Source: Anastatus disparis (taxonomy: Eukaryota; Arthropoda; Insecta; Hymenoptera; Eupelmidae). From it: a stretch of 64,000 nucleotides of DNA. The notes under the pieces were generated by a model. The model was not told the DNA's origin and searched no databases. It was given only the letters and a program-made list of their open reading frames with translations. Below are positions 54,166-63,819 of this stretch, piece by piece. Every line of letters starts with the position of its first letter. Position 1 is the first letter of the stretch. The DNA lies in the NCBI GenBank assembly GCA_017163975.1, contig JAFFSR010000218.1:7381501-7445500 (forward strand). The letters are read 5' to 3'. Both the position numbers and the translations under genes were made by a program.

Positions 54166-55285
54166 TTAAAGTTTTTTGTATTTCTTTATATGCTGTTTAA
54201 TGTTTCAACCACACGAAATTGTAAAAAAATTATAAAAAAGATTTTATTAAAGTACTAATAATTTTTATATAGAAATTATCAGACCTTTAAAAGTTCTGAT
54301 TAACAATACAAAATGTGAACAGCTTTGTACTTTGACTCGTTCAGATTCAAAGTATTCGAAACAATAATAAGCAATGATTGTTTGAGTTTCTTAGGAGTTC
54401 ATGTGCAATTATTTGAACAAAATCAACCCTAGTAATGATTAAAAAACATTTCTAAATGATTTTCCTTCTGAAATTTTTTGAATTTCTATTGTTATTTAAA
54501 TCATTCAATCATTTAATTTTATAAAATTGACTATGACCATTCACTTCTACAATTGATAAATAATTTATAATTAAAAGTTTAAATCCACAGGATACTAAAT
54601 ATACTGTCAATTATACAATGCTAACTTTATTCTAAAAATCAAAAGTCTCATATTCGCGCAATATAAAGCTTTTGAGGATGACATCACACACGTGCTCTGT
54701 TAAAACGTACAAGTGCAAACTACTTGACCGCTTTGCACATATATCCGACTTTTTTTTTCTCTCTTAACCTTCAGTTTAGAAAGAGTCTCTTTTATGCGAC
54801 AAATGGGAGGATGCGTATGTGTAAATCGTTTTTTTTTTTATCTTTTTTGACGTGACATATCATATAAATATTTGAAAAGTTTATGTGTTATTTTTATTTT
54901 TTAAAGAATTATTGGTGAATTATTTTTTTAAATTTAATTATAGAGTATGTGAAATTAAAAGAAATTGAATTTTGAATTTAGGTCATTAAATAATTTCATA
55001 AGTACGATTCTATTTAAGTTTATAAATGTTTAATCGAATCTTTCGCTTTTTCATGAACCATTCATTATTGAACAAGAAATATTTTTCGAAAACTTGTATA
55101 TTTAATTTATAAATTTTTAAACAATTTTCAATTCACAATGTAAAAATTTTACAACGAGTTTCATGAGAAATCGATCATTTAGTAAACAATATTTAAATTA
55201 TCATTTTCCATATTTTAGTTCGTTTTTGATTATTTAACTTATTATTTACAGTCACATAATAACAGAAAGTGTGATCATAAAAACT
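54166..55285. other. AT-rich intergenic DNA
   Basis: No gene recognised. One GC-richer patch at about 54,660-54,800 (CACACACGTGCTCTG) has no open frame. Confidence 0.5.
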
Positions 55286-55450
55286 TTACACTAATTTGCT
55301 ACAGTTTAGATTTGCATAGAGATAAAACAATGCAGTTGTAGGATTCAGGTCAACTTACTTCCTTTTTTAAATGTTCATTAGATAATCCCTCATTTTTAAA
55401 TTACGAATTCAATTTTTTTCAAACTGTGTTACTACTTTAATTTGTAAGAT
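55286..55450 (+). promoter_or_regulatory. Conserved upstream block of IR-1
   Basis: It aligns with blocks before IR-2 (57,510-57,665), IR-3 (61,155-61,310) and the right end of the window (63,820-64,000). The best-conserved core is a GATAAAA followed by ATGCA and TTGTAG-like sequence (55,321 onward), then AGGTCAACTTACTTC and AAATTACGAATTCAATTTTT. The core lies about 275 bp before the start codon. ATAAAA could be a weak TATA box, and ATGCAATT resembles half of a POU-factor octamer. Both are inference from sequence. Confidence 0.6.
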
Positions 55451-55594
55451 AATTTTCGAAAGTGATAGTTAAAAACTTCATGAGCTATAAGAATCTGTTA
55501 ATAAATTTATTAAATTATAAATTTTTGAAGGTAATTTTTATTCAAGATGTGATATTATCTGTATGTTTTTTTTCTATTAAGACCTATTTAAATC

Positions 55595-57319
55595 ATGAAG
55601 TTTAAATTTATTATTTATATTTTTAGTCTTTATATAAATGATATTATATCTTTAGAGAGCAATAAAACTGAAGTTGAAACACATAAGATTACAAACTTTA
55701 TTATTTATACATTAAAACCATATCAGATTCATGTTTATACAAATAATATTAAACAAGCACGTGACTTTCACGTAATTCTATCCAGTGAAATTCCAACATT
55801 TACGATTGATCCTACGAATAATCAGAGTAGCCTTTTATTAAATGCAATCAATGTTGAAAAATCTTCATCAGCATTAAATATTATTTTGGAAAATGAATGC
55901 TTCAGCGAAGAACAGTTCCTATATACTTATGATGTATTACATTTTATGATGAAAATGTCACCTAATAGACCACGATCCAAATGTTTAGTCTTACTTTTTA
56001 ATAAGACTGCATTTTTAAATGATAATATTAAAGAACTTCTAAGAAAAGGTTGGAATTTAAAATTTTTAGACTTGACACTGCTAACCATCGCTAACGGGAA
56101 TGAAATAGTCACGTTTAACTATAATCCATTTTCAAATTCTCATAATACAGGATCTGGATTAACAACAGAAAATATTTTTCCCGACAAGCTTGATAATTTA
56201 CATAATTATTCTTTTAAAATAGCCAGCACAATAAGTCATCCAGATGTAATAAGTTCATCGAATGAAGCGCCACAGTTTAGTGCTGATGTTTCAGCATTCA
56301 TAGATAATGTATCCCAAAAATTAAATATGACTTTTGTTTTTGTTGTGATACCAGAACATATTTCCAAGAATTTGAAAAATACTTATTCATTAATGCGACG
56401 AAAATTGGATCTAAATGAAGTACACATGTCACTTAGGCAAGTACAAATCTTCTTTCTTGTCTTTATAAATGCAGGAATCACTGGAAGAGCAGTTGGTAAT
56501 GCTCCATCTCAAGCAATGGTTGTACGAATTCAGTATAAATCTGAAATTTTGATTAGTAATGTTCTTGTCATCAGGACTATATGTTTTCCAGTCATTATCT
56601 TTTCTTTCTATTTTGTATCTCGAATTCTAAAATTTAACATTAAGTATTGGAAAGTGTATAACATTTTGTGCAATCTGTTGGGTCTTCCAATTACAAAGCC
56701 AAGACAATCATCTGAAAGACTTACGTTTTTCGTTTTATCATTGCTGTCCATCATATATTCAACAGAACTATTTTCAACTTTATTAGATTTCAAAATTGTG
56801 ACTATTGATTATTTTCGGACATTTAAAGATGTTATTAAAGCTAATTTAACAGTATACGTACCAATTAGTCAACGTGTCATTTCTTTAGACATTTTTGAAG
56901 AACTAAAGTGGCCAACGTACAATACTGATAATATGAACATTTGTATGGAAAAGGTATTAAATGAAGATGCTGCTTGTGTGTTGCCATATCCGCATGCTCA
57001 ATACTTCCTAAATTCTATAAATAAGCCCGAGGAAGCTCCGATTCTGAAAACAATTAAATCACACAATGAAAAGTGTACGGTATTCATTTATGAAAAGGCA
57101 TCGCCATTCATCGAAAAAATTGATAAACTTTTTCAATACATTTTTGAATCTGGAATTGCCAAAAGTTTAAAATATAAAAAATTCGAATTTTCTGATAATA
57201 ATTTTGCAAAAACAAGAATAAATTTGAGAAATAGTTTAAATATAATTTCGGTTATTACACTTTTGAGCTTTAGTTATAGTTTATCTATTATTACATTTAT
57301 CATCGAATATTTTTTTTAA
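55595..57319 (+). CDS. Divergent ionotropic receptor (IR-1), intact, single exon
   Basis: This is a ligand-gated cation-channel subunit of the insect IR family, related to ionotropic glutamate receptors and expected in chemosensory neuron membranes. The 574-residue frame starts with a signal-peptide-like MKFKFIIYIFSLYINDIISL. A divergent extracellular region follows. The S1-like lobe is around residues 225-315 (FSADVSAFIDNVSQKLNMTF). The first membrane helix is ~318-343 (ISNVLVIRTICFPVIIFSFY), a short pore-like segment ~353-363, and the second helix ~375-397 (LSLLSIIYSTELFSTLLDF). The S2-like lobe spans ~400-545, with Cys450 and Cys461 and the IR-typical ASPFIEKIDKLFQYIFESGI. The last helix is ~548-571. 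Canonical glutamate-binding residues are not evident, as in other divergent IRs. The start is supported by the same ATGAAG context in both paralogues. The ligand is unknown. Confidence 0.88.
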   Translation: MKFKFIIYIFSLYINDIISLESNKTEVETHKITNFIIYTLKPYQIHVYTNNIKQARDFHVILSSEIPTFTIDPTNNQSSLLLNAINVEKSSSALNIILENECFSEEQFLYTYDVLHFMMKMSPNRPRSKCLVLLFNKTAFLNDNIKELLRKGWNLKFLDLTLLTIANGNEIVTFNYNPFSNSHNTGSGLTTENIFPDKLDNLHNYSFKIASTISHPDVISSSNEAPQFSADVSAFIDNVSQKLNMTFVFVVIPEHISKNLKNTYSLMRRKLDLNEVHMSLRQVQIFFLVFINAGITGRAVGNAPSQAMVVRIQYKSEILISNVLVIRTICFPVIIFSFYFVSRILKFNIKYWKVYNILCNLLGLPITKPRQSSERLTFFVLSLLSIIYSTELFSTLLDFKIVTIDYFRTFKDVIKANLTVYVPISQRVISLDIFEELKWPTYNTDNMNICMEKVLNEDAACVLPYPHAQYFLNSINKPEEAPILKTIKSHNEKCTVFIYEKASPFIEKIDKLFQYIFESGIAKSLKYKKFEFSDNNFAKTRINLRNSLNIISVITLLSFSYSLSIITFIIEYFF

Positions 57320-57509
57320 ACAAAAATCAGAATTCAATTTTGCCATATAGAAAAAGACTTTCGTTTATTCTGTAGCATATCTACAAACAACAATTAACTA
57401 TTAAACAACATTTAACTATTATTCGATTTATTTTTTTCATATTTTGGGTCTTTTTGGTAATTTAGCTTATTGTTTGTCGTTTAATTTGTTAGCGCTACCA
57501 TAAAAAATT
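57320..57509. other. Short IR-1/IR-2 intergenic segment
   Basis: AT-rich. No gene or clear polyadenylation signal stands out. Confidence 0.5.
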
Positions 57510-57665
57510 TACTCTAATTTGTTTTAGTTCAGATTCGCATAGAGATAAAAGAATGCAATTGTATAATATAGGTCAACTTACTTCTCTTTTTAAATTTTCT
57601 TTACTAGATAATCCGCAATTTTTAAATTACGACTTCAGTTTTTTTTTAAAACTTTGTAACCAATT
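57510..57665 (+). promoter_or_regulatory. Conserved upstream block of IR-2
   Basis: Contains TCTAATTTGTTTTAGTTCAG, GCATAGAGATAAAAGAATGC, AATTGTATAATATAGGTCAA and CTTACTTCTCTTTTTAAATT, matching the IR-1 block nearly base for base. The GATAAAA core (57,544) is about 470 bp before the ATG, farther than in IR-1 or IR-3. The added sequence lies between the block and the start codon. Confidence 0.6.
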
Positions 57666-58013
57666 AAACTCATTTAGCCCCGAATTATTTCTATAGGAGA
57701 AATTGTTTTTCCTGATGACAGTAATAAGTAAAATCTATTGTAATTAAAAAACTAATTCAATATATTAATTTTCTAAATTTCTAAAGATTTTGTATTTCAC
57801 CTATTGAAATCATTGTAGTTGCGGTTTCATCTCAAAAAAAATTTGTGTAATTTATATGAAATAATTAATGTTCGTTAATTAATTAATAGGACCGAAAGGG
57901 TTAATCTATAACGTATTTTTTCAAAGTAATAAATTATTTGAAGAAAATGTTTCTTCATGATTTGTACGTGTGACAATTTTTATGCTGTATAACTTTTAAA
58001 ATCTTTTAAAATT
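57666..58013 (+). other. IR-2 upstream spacer
   Basis: AT-rich sequence between the conserved block and the ATG. It appears longer than the matching spacers in IR-1 and IR-3. Probably partly 5' UTR. Confidence 0.4.
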
Positions 58014-58601
58014 ATGAAGATTAGTTTTTTTATTTATATTTTTAGTTTTTATTTGAATAATATCATTACATTAGAGAGCAGTAAAACTGAAATTACAGCA
58101 AATCAGATCACAAACTTTATAATTTATACATTAAAACCACATCAAATCAAAATTTATACAAATAATATTGGACAAGTGCATAGTATTTACAGTGTCTTAT
58201 CAAGTAAAATCCCTACCTTTACAATTAATCCTTGGAAGAATCAGAGTAATCTTTTATTTAATGCTACTAATGTTGAAAATTCTCCATCAGCATTGAATAT
58301 TATTTTGAAAAATGAAAGCTTTGACGAAAGGAATTTCGCATATACTTATGATGTTTTGCGTTTTATGATGAAAATGTCACCCGACCAACCACGACCAAAA
58401 TGCTTAGACATTATTTTTAATAGCCCTACATCTTTAAATGATGATATTAAACAAGTTTTAATAAAAGCATGGAATTTACAATTTTTAGACTTTACGCTAT
58501 TAGCTTTTGGCAATGGGAATGAAATAGTTACGTTTAACTATAATCCATTTTCAAATTCTTATAATACAGGATCTGGATTGACAACAGATACTACCTATCC
58601 C

Positions 58602-58617
58602 GATAAGCTTGATAATT
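58602..58617 (+). repeat. Target-site duplication, left copy
   Basis: GATAAGCTTGATAATT, 16 bp, identical to 59,083-59,098. It corresponds to a single sequence at the same place in IR-1 (GACAAGCTTGATAATT) and IR-3 (GACAAGCTTAATAATT), which proves the empty-site state. Confidence 0.96.
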
Positions 58618-59082
58618 AGAGCCGCGGTGGCTCAGGGGCTAGAGCATCCGACTCTCACGCAGAGGGCCGGGGTTCGAATCCCGGTGAGGTCGGAATTTTT
58701 CCTCCATTTTTTAATTTAAATATTGAAAGTGGAGGATGTCCCGAGCTCACTGACACCGCGGTGGACCACCCCCGAGAGACTTTTTTCGGTTTTAACAAAA
58801 ATCGACGAAAAGTCACTCGAGGGCCGGTAAGGCAGAACGCGACTGTTCCACTATTAAGTTGAGCCGGACCGTTCTGCCGGGTAGATGTTGAGCTCCCGAT
58901 GCGCTAAAAAGGATGGGTTGAGCGATGCTCCCCGCCTAAGTAGGCCTGCACGATCGAGCACCACCTACCGAAGTTAGGGAAAATGAGGTATGGTTTCGAA
59001 CGCGAAAACACCGGAACACAAAGGTGGTCGAGGTGTCACTTACTAGGCCAAATAGGCTGTAGGTGGTTAAACCCCAAAGATA
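58618..59082 (+). mobile_element. tRNA-derived SINE, family B, ~465 bp, inserted in IR-2
   Basis: GC-rich compared with its host. The tRNA-like head has A box GTGGCTCAGGGGCTAGAGC (near 58,627-58,645) and B box GGGTTCGAATCCCGG (near 58,670-58,684). A long body follows with an internal inverted pair, GGCAGAACG near 58,830 against CCGTTCTGCC near 58,870-58,879. The end is AACCCCAAAGATA rather than a long poly(A). Perfect 16-bp flanking duplications show target-primed insertion in the sense direction. Head, body and length all differ from the family-A SINEs at 11 and 30 kb. It is not a working tRNA gene. Confidence 0.9.
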
Positions 59083-59098
59083 GATAAGCTTGATAATT
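59083..59098 (+). repeat. Target-site duplication, right copy
   Basis: GATAAGCTTGATAATT, identical to the left copy and continuing into TACATAATTACTC as in the intact IR-1. The exact identity of the two copies indicates a young insertion. Confidence 0.96.
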
Positions 59099-60221
59099 TA
59101 CATAATTACTCTTTCAAGATAATAGGCACTGTAAGTCATCCAGATATAACTCGTTCATCTGATGGAGAACCACAGTTTAGTACGTCTATTTCAACTTTCA
59201 CAGACAATGTATCTCAAAAATTAAATATGACCTTCCATTTTGTTGTAGTACCAAAACATATTTCTAAGAATTTAAAAAAGACTTATTCATTAATTGGACG
59301 GAAACTGGAATTAAATGAAGTACATATGTCACTTAATCAAGCACCATTCTTCTTTATTTCCTTTATAAATGCAGGAATAATTGGAAGAGCAGCTGGTAGT
59401 GGTTTAACTCAAGCGATAGTTGTACCAATGCAGTATAAATCTGAAATTTTTATAAGTAGGATTTTAATCATTAGAACTATATGTTTTCTAATCATCATAT
59501 TTTGTTTCTATTTCGTATCTCGAATTCTAAAATTTAACATTAAATATTGGAATGTATATGACATTTTGTGTAATCTGCTGGGTGTTCCAATAACAAAACC
59601 AGATCGATCATCTGAAAGAATTACGTTATTTATTTTATCATTTTTATCTATCATATATTACACAGAACTATTTTCAACTTTATCAGATTTCAAAGTTATA
59701 AACGCAGATTATATTCGAACATTTAAAGATGTGGCCAGAGCTAATTTTACCGTATATGCACCAATGAGTCGGCGTATCATTTCTATAGATATTTTAAAAG
59801 AATTAAAGTCGCCAACGCGTAATACTGATGATATGAACACTTGTATGGAAAAAGTATTAAATGAAGGCGCTGCTTGTGTGTTACCATATCCATGTGCTCA
59901 ATACTTCTTAAATGCTATAAATAAGCCTGGGAAAGATCCGATTCTGAAAGTAATTAAATCGCGTACTGAAAAGTATACAGCTTTCGTTTATGAAAAAGCA
60001 TCACCATTTATCAAAAAAATTGATAAAATTTTTGAATACATTTTTGAATCTGGAATCGCCCAAAGTTTTAAATATAAAAAATACAAATTTGTTCATGATA
60101 GTTTCACAAAAACAAAAATAGATTTAAAAATGAGTTTAAGCATAGTATCGGTAATTACAGTTTTGAGTTTTGGTTATATTTATCAATTATAGTATTTACC
60201 ATCGAATATTTTTTGAAATGA

Positions 60222-61154
60222 AAAAATCAGTGTTGCAAATTTTAATAGGTATTGAAGAATGATAAAGACAAAGATAACAGAAGATGTATTATGTAAAACG
60301 ATTTTTTGCAAATATTAATAAAAAATGATTTATTATAAACAAAATTCTTTTTGATTTTTTAATTTATTTTTGGATTTTGTAAATAAAAAATAAAAAATTA
60401 GGCACTCTGGTGCTATCTTAATTACTCCGAACCTCGTCGTTTGTATACATGCTTTTTGGATACACATGTCAATTCTCGAATGAGCATGTAACTACACCTG
60501 ACTAATAGAATAAATTATAAAGTTTCAAAACTGTTTTTCATTTTATTGTTATAATAAAAATTTCTAAACAATAATTTCAAACAACAAACGCAGAATTTAT
60601 TAAATACGATCAAAGTAAAAAAAAAGTAATTAAGTGGAATTTTGAATAGAAAAAATCAACTTCAAATCACTTGAATGATAAGCCAAATTTTATTACAATT
60701 TTTTAAACGCACAACTTATTAAGCACTGGAACTGTGCTCTTATTCAGATTTGCAATCAGAAATAAATAAAAAATACGTTAATTTAATTATTATCTAACAT
60801 TAAAACTAGACACATAACATTATTTCCAACATTTAAAATGGGACTTCCTTTTTGATGAGCTTAGATAGAAAATGCATAAAAGACTTGATGCTTATGTGTA
60901 TCAATTTTTATTCTAATATTCTTTTAATTAGTTTAATGGCAATTAAATTATTACACTCAACAATTTTTTTTTGACCTAGAAATATTCTTCAAGATCTTTT
61001 TAATTAAACTTATGAGTTTCATAATAAATTTCAATTAGTAATTTTTAAAATATTACAGTAAGTTTTAAGAGATACAAATGATATAGAAAGAATTATTTAA
61101 TTTTTACATAGTCGAATCTCTTTTTGAAGTCGCGTTACGATGTATAGAGCAACC
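60222..61154. other. IR-2/IR-3 intergenic DNA
   Basis: AT-rich. AATAAA at 60,318-60,323 may serve as a poly(A) signal. The stretch TGTAACTACACCTGACTAAT (about 60,487) has a diverged counterpart after IR-3 (about 63,570), so the duplicated unit includes 3' flanks. Confidence 0.5.
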
Positions 61155-61310
61155 ATAAAAACATTTGCTAATTTGCTTGAACTTTGATCGACACGAAGAT
61201 AAAAGTATGCAATTGTAGAAACTATATTAACTTATTTATTTTTTTTGAATGCTCGTAACTAGCCAATATCTCAAATTACAAATTCAATTTTTTCAAATTG
61301 TATAACTATA
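61155..61310 (+). promoter_or_regulatory. Conserved upstream block of IR-3
   Basis: GCTAATTTGCTTGAACTTTG, GATAAAAGTATGCAATTGTA (61,198 onward) and AAATTACAAATTCAATTTTT align with the IR-1 and IR-2 blocks. The core is about 295 bp before the ATG. More diverged than IR-1 against IR-2, as are the coding regions. Confidence 0.6.
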
Positions 61311-61492
61311 AATTTTTGAGTATTTTTGCAAAGTGAAAGTGACAAACGCTATCGACTAAAAGAAATTTTTTTTAATTTATTAAAATATAAATATTTCGAA
61401 GAAAATTCTTTTTGAAAATATAATATTGTATGCATGATATTATGTTTATTCAAGTTTAAAATATTATAAAATTTGTATAAAATCATTAAATC

Positions 61493-63250
61493 ATGAAGTT
61501 TAGTTTCTTTATTTATATTATTAATCTTTATTTGAACAATATTGCTACTTTGGATGTCAGAGAGACTAAAATTTTAACAAAAAAGGTTACAGACTTTATA
61601 ACTTATACATTAAAACCACATCAAATCAATATTTATGCAAATAATATTGAACAAGCACATGGTTTTTACAATGTTTTATTAAATAAGATTCCAACATTTA
61701 TGATTAACCCTTGGAAGAATCAGAGTCGCCAATTATTCAATGCAATTAATATTCAAAACTCTTCATCAGCATTACATATTATTTTAGAAAATAAGTACTA
61801 TCACATAGAACAGTTCAAATATACTTACAATGTTTTCGATTTTATAACGCAAATATCACCTAACGTACCACGATCTAAATGTTTAGTCATACTTTTAGAC
61901 AGCTCAGCATTTTTAAATAGTAATATTACAAAAGTTTTAAAAAAAGCTTGGAATTTTCAATTTTTAGACTTTGCGATTTTAATCCTAGGTGGTGAAAATA
62001 AAATATTTACGAGCAATTACAATCCATTTTCAAATGGTTATAATATAGGATCTTGATTAACCATAAATAATGTATTTCCTGACAAGCTTAATAATTTACA
62101 TAATTTTACTTTTAAAATGTATAGCTCTAGAAATCATCCAGATATAATACATTTATCAAATGGCAAATTAGAGTTTAATCCTGCCTATTCTGCATTTATG
62201 GGCAACGTACCTAAAAAATTAAATATGTCTTTTGTTTTTGTCATGACATCGAAAAATGATTCTAAGAGTTTACAATACGTTTATTCATTAATTCGACAAA
62301 AACTAAAAAGGAATGAAGCTCGCATGTCTATTAGGTTAGCATTAAGCTTCTTCCGGGCCAATATAGATGCAGGGATCATTGGAAGAGCAGTTGGTAGTAG
62401 ATCTTTAGCAGCGATTATACGAGTACAGTACAAATCTGAAATTTTAATTAGTAACATTATAATAATTAAAACTTTATTTTTTCCAATCATTGTTTATTGT
62501 TGTTATTTTATATCAAGATTTTTCAAATTTGAAATTAAATATTGGAATCTGTACAACATTTTTTGCAATCTACTGGGTATAACGACACCAAAACCAATTC
62601 GATCACCAGAAAGGCTTATGTTTTTTATATTATCGTTACTATCTGTCATATATTCCGCAGAATTAATTTCAACTTTACTTGATTTTAAAATTATAAACGA
62701 CGACCTTATTCGAACACTCAAAGATGTTGCTAAAGCTAATTTAACAGTATATATACCAATGAGACCTCAAAGTCTTCCTCCAGATATTTACGAAAAATTT
62801 AAATCACAATTGTACAATACCGATGGTTTGCAAGGTTGTATGAGAAAAGTATTAAGCGAAAATGCTGTTTGTATGTTACCATATGATAAAGCACAAGATT
62901 TTCTATATCATATGAATAAGCCAGGGAAAGATCCGATTTTGAAAATGATTAAATCTTTTGATGAAAAGGTTACAGGTTTTATTTATGAAAAAGCATCACC
63001 ATTTATCAAAAAAATTGATAAACTTTTTCAATATATTTTTGAATCTGGAATTGCCAAAAGTTTAATATATAATAAGTATAAATTTACTGATGTGAATTCT
63101 GCCAAAACAAGAATAGATTTAAGCAGTAGTTTAAGCATAGTATTGATAATTACACTTTTGAGCTTTGGTTACATTTTATCTATTGCAGTATTTATCTTCG
63201 AATATTTTTCCAAAAAAAAACGACAGTGTAAAAAATTTGAATCAATGTAA
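61493..63250 (+). pseudogene. Divergent ionotropic receptor IR-3 with one in-frame TGA; possible read-through gene
   Basis: A 586-codon frame (with terminal stop) has the IR-1 layout: signal-like MKFSFFIYIINLYLNNIATL, S1-like lobe, first helix (TLFFPIIVYCCYFISRFF), pore-like segment, second helix (LSLLSVIYSAELISTLLDF), S2-like lobe with conserved Cys pair (CMRKVLSENAVCMLP), ASPFIKKIDKLFQYIFESGI, and last helix plus a basic tail (KKKRQCKK) absent from IR-1. The only defect is TGA at 62,054-62,056 (codon 188), where both paralogues have GGA (Gly). This is a single G-to-T change, and the ~400 codons after it stay open in the same frame. Read-through of a premature stop in an IR is established for Drosophila sechellia Ir75a, so IR-3 may still be functional. 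A recent null allele or sequencing error is equally possible. Confidence 0.8.
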
Positions 63251-63819
63251 AAAGTCAAGCTTATTCTTTTGTACATCTACATGCTACCCTCGCTACGCTC
63301 GAGCTGCTTAACACGCCTTGCCAGAAAACGCCACGTATGACACTTGTATCGTAATATATTACATTATGATCGTTGTAATTTCTACTACCCAAAGCATATT
63401 AAAATAATAGCAATTTTGATTTCTAACAAAAGTATTATTTTTTCATACTTATGTTCTCATGCAAAAAATAAACAATGAATTGTATAAGGTTCACCAGAAT
63501 GAATTCAATCAATGAAAAAACTTTTACAAGTACAAACTAAAACCTTATTGATGTCATCACTCTTGAAAATGTAATTATGCCTCACTAATAGACTAAATTA
63601 AAAACTTTTTCGCCTTTTGTGTTTTAAATAGACAATTAACTCTCTCCCGTACTTTTTTTATTTAATAAAATTAATAAGAATATTGAACAAACAATAGTTC
63701 GCTTTTAATAAGCTTTATTATTTATTGTCAATAAAGAAAAGATAATGTATTATGTATTTTAGTACTTTTTTGATAATTAAGGTTATTATTTCCAATTACA
63801 TACTGACAAAATAAAACCA
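63251..63819. other. Sequence downstream of IR-3
   Basis: AT-rich, except for a short GC-richer patch at 63,285-63,345 (ACCCTCGCTACGCTCGAGCT, ACACGCCTTGCCAGAAAACG) not seen after IR-1 or IR-2. The patch may be a fragment of an inserted element. A part near 63,565-63,600 matches the IR-2 downstream flank. Confidence 0.5.

Larger units (their letters stand above)
58014..60221 (+). pseudogene. Divergent ionotropic receptor IR-2, disrupted by SINE insertion and frameshift
   Basis: The first part (58,014-58,617) encodes residues matching IR-1 positions 1-200 (signal-like MKISFFIYIFSFYLNNIITL). The coding sequence then stops, because the inserted SINE turns the next codon into TAG at 58,617-58,619. 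Homology resumes in frame with itself from 59,083 and runs through the first membrane helix, pore-like segment, second helix, S2-like lobe (conserved CMEKVLNEGAACVLPYP) and most of the last helix. A second lesion, one missing T near 60,178-60,181 compared with IR-3, shifts the frame in the last helix and gives an early TAG at 60,190-60,192. In the paralogue frame the end would be at 60,219-60,221. The rest of the downstream half is open, so loss looks recent. A downstream ATG at 59,227 could make only an N-terminally truncated product. Confidence 0.88.

Noticed and set aside
55595..57319. Gustatory or odorant receptor instead of IR
   Set aside because: Those families have seven helices. This protein has a signal-like start, three C-terminal helices and the IR-typical ASPFIEKIDKLF...ESGI segment before the last helix.
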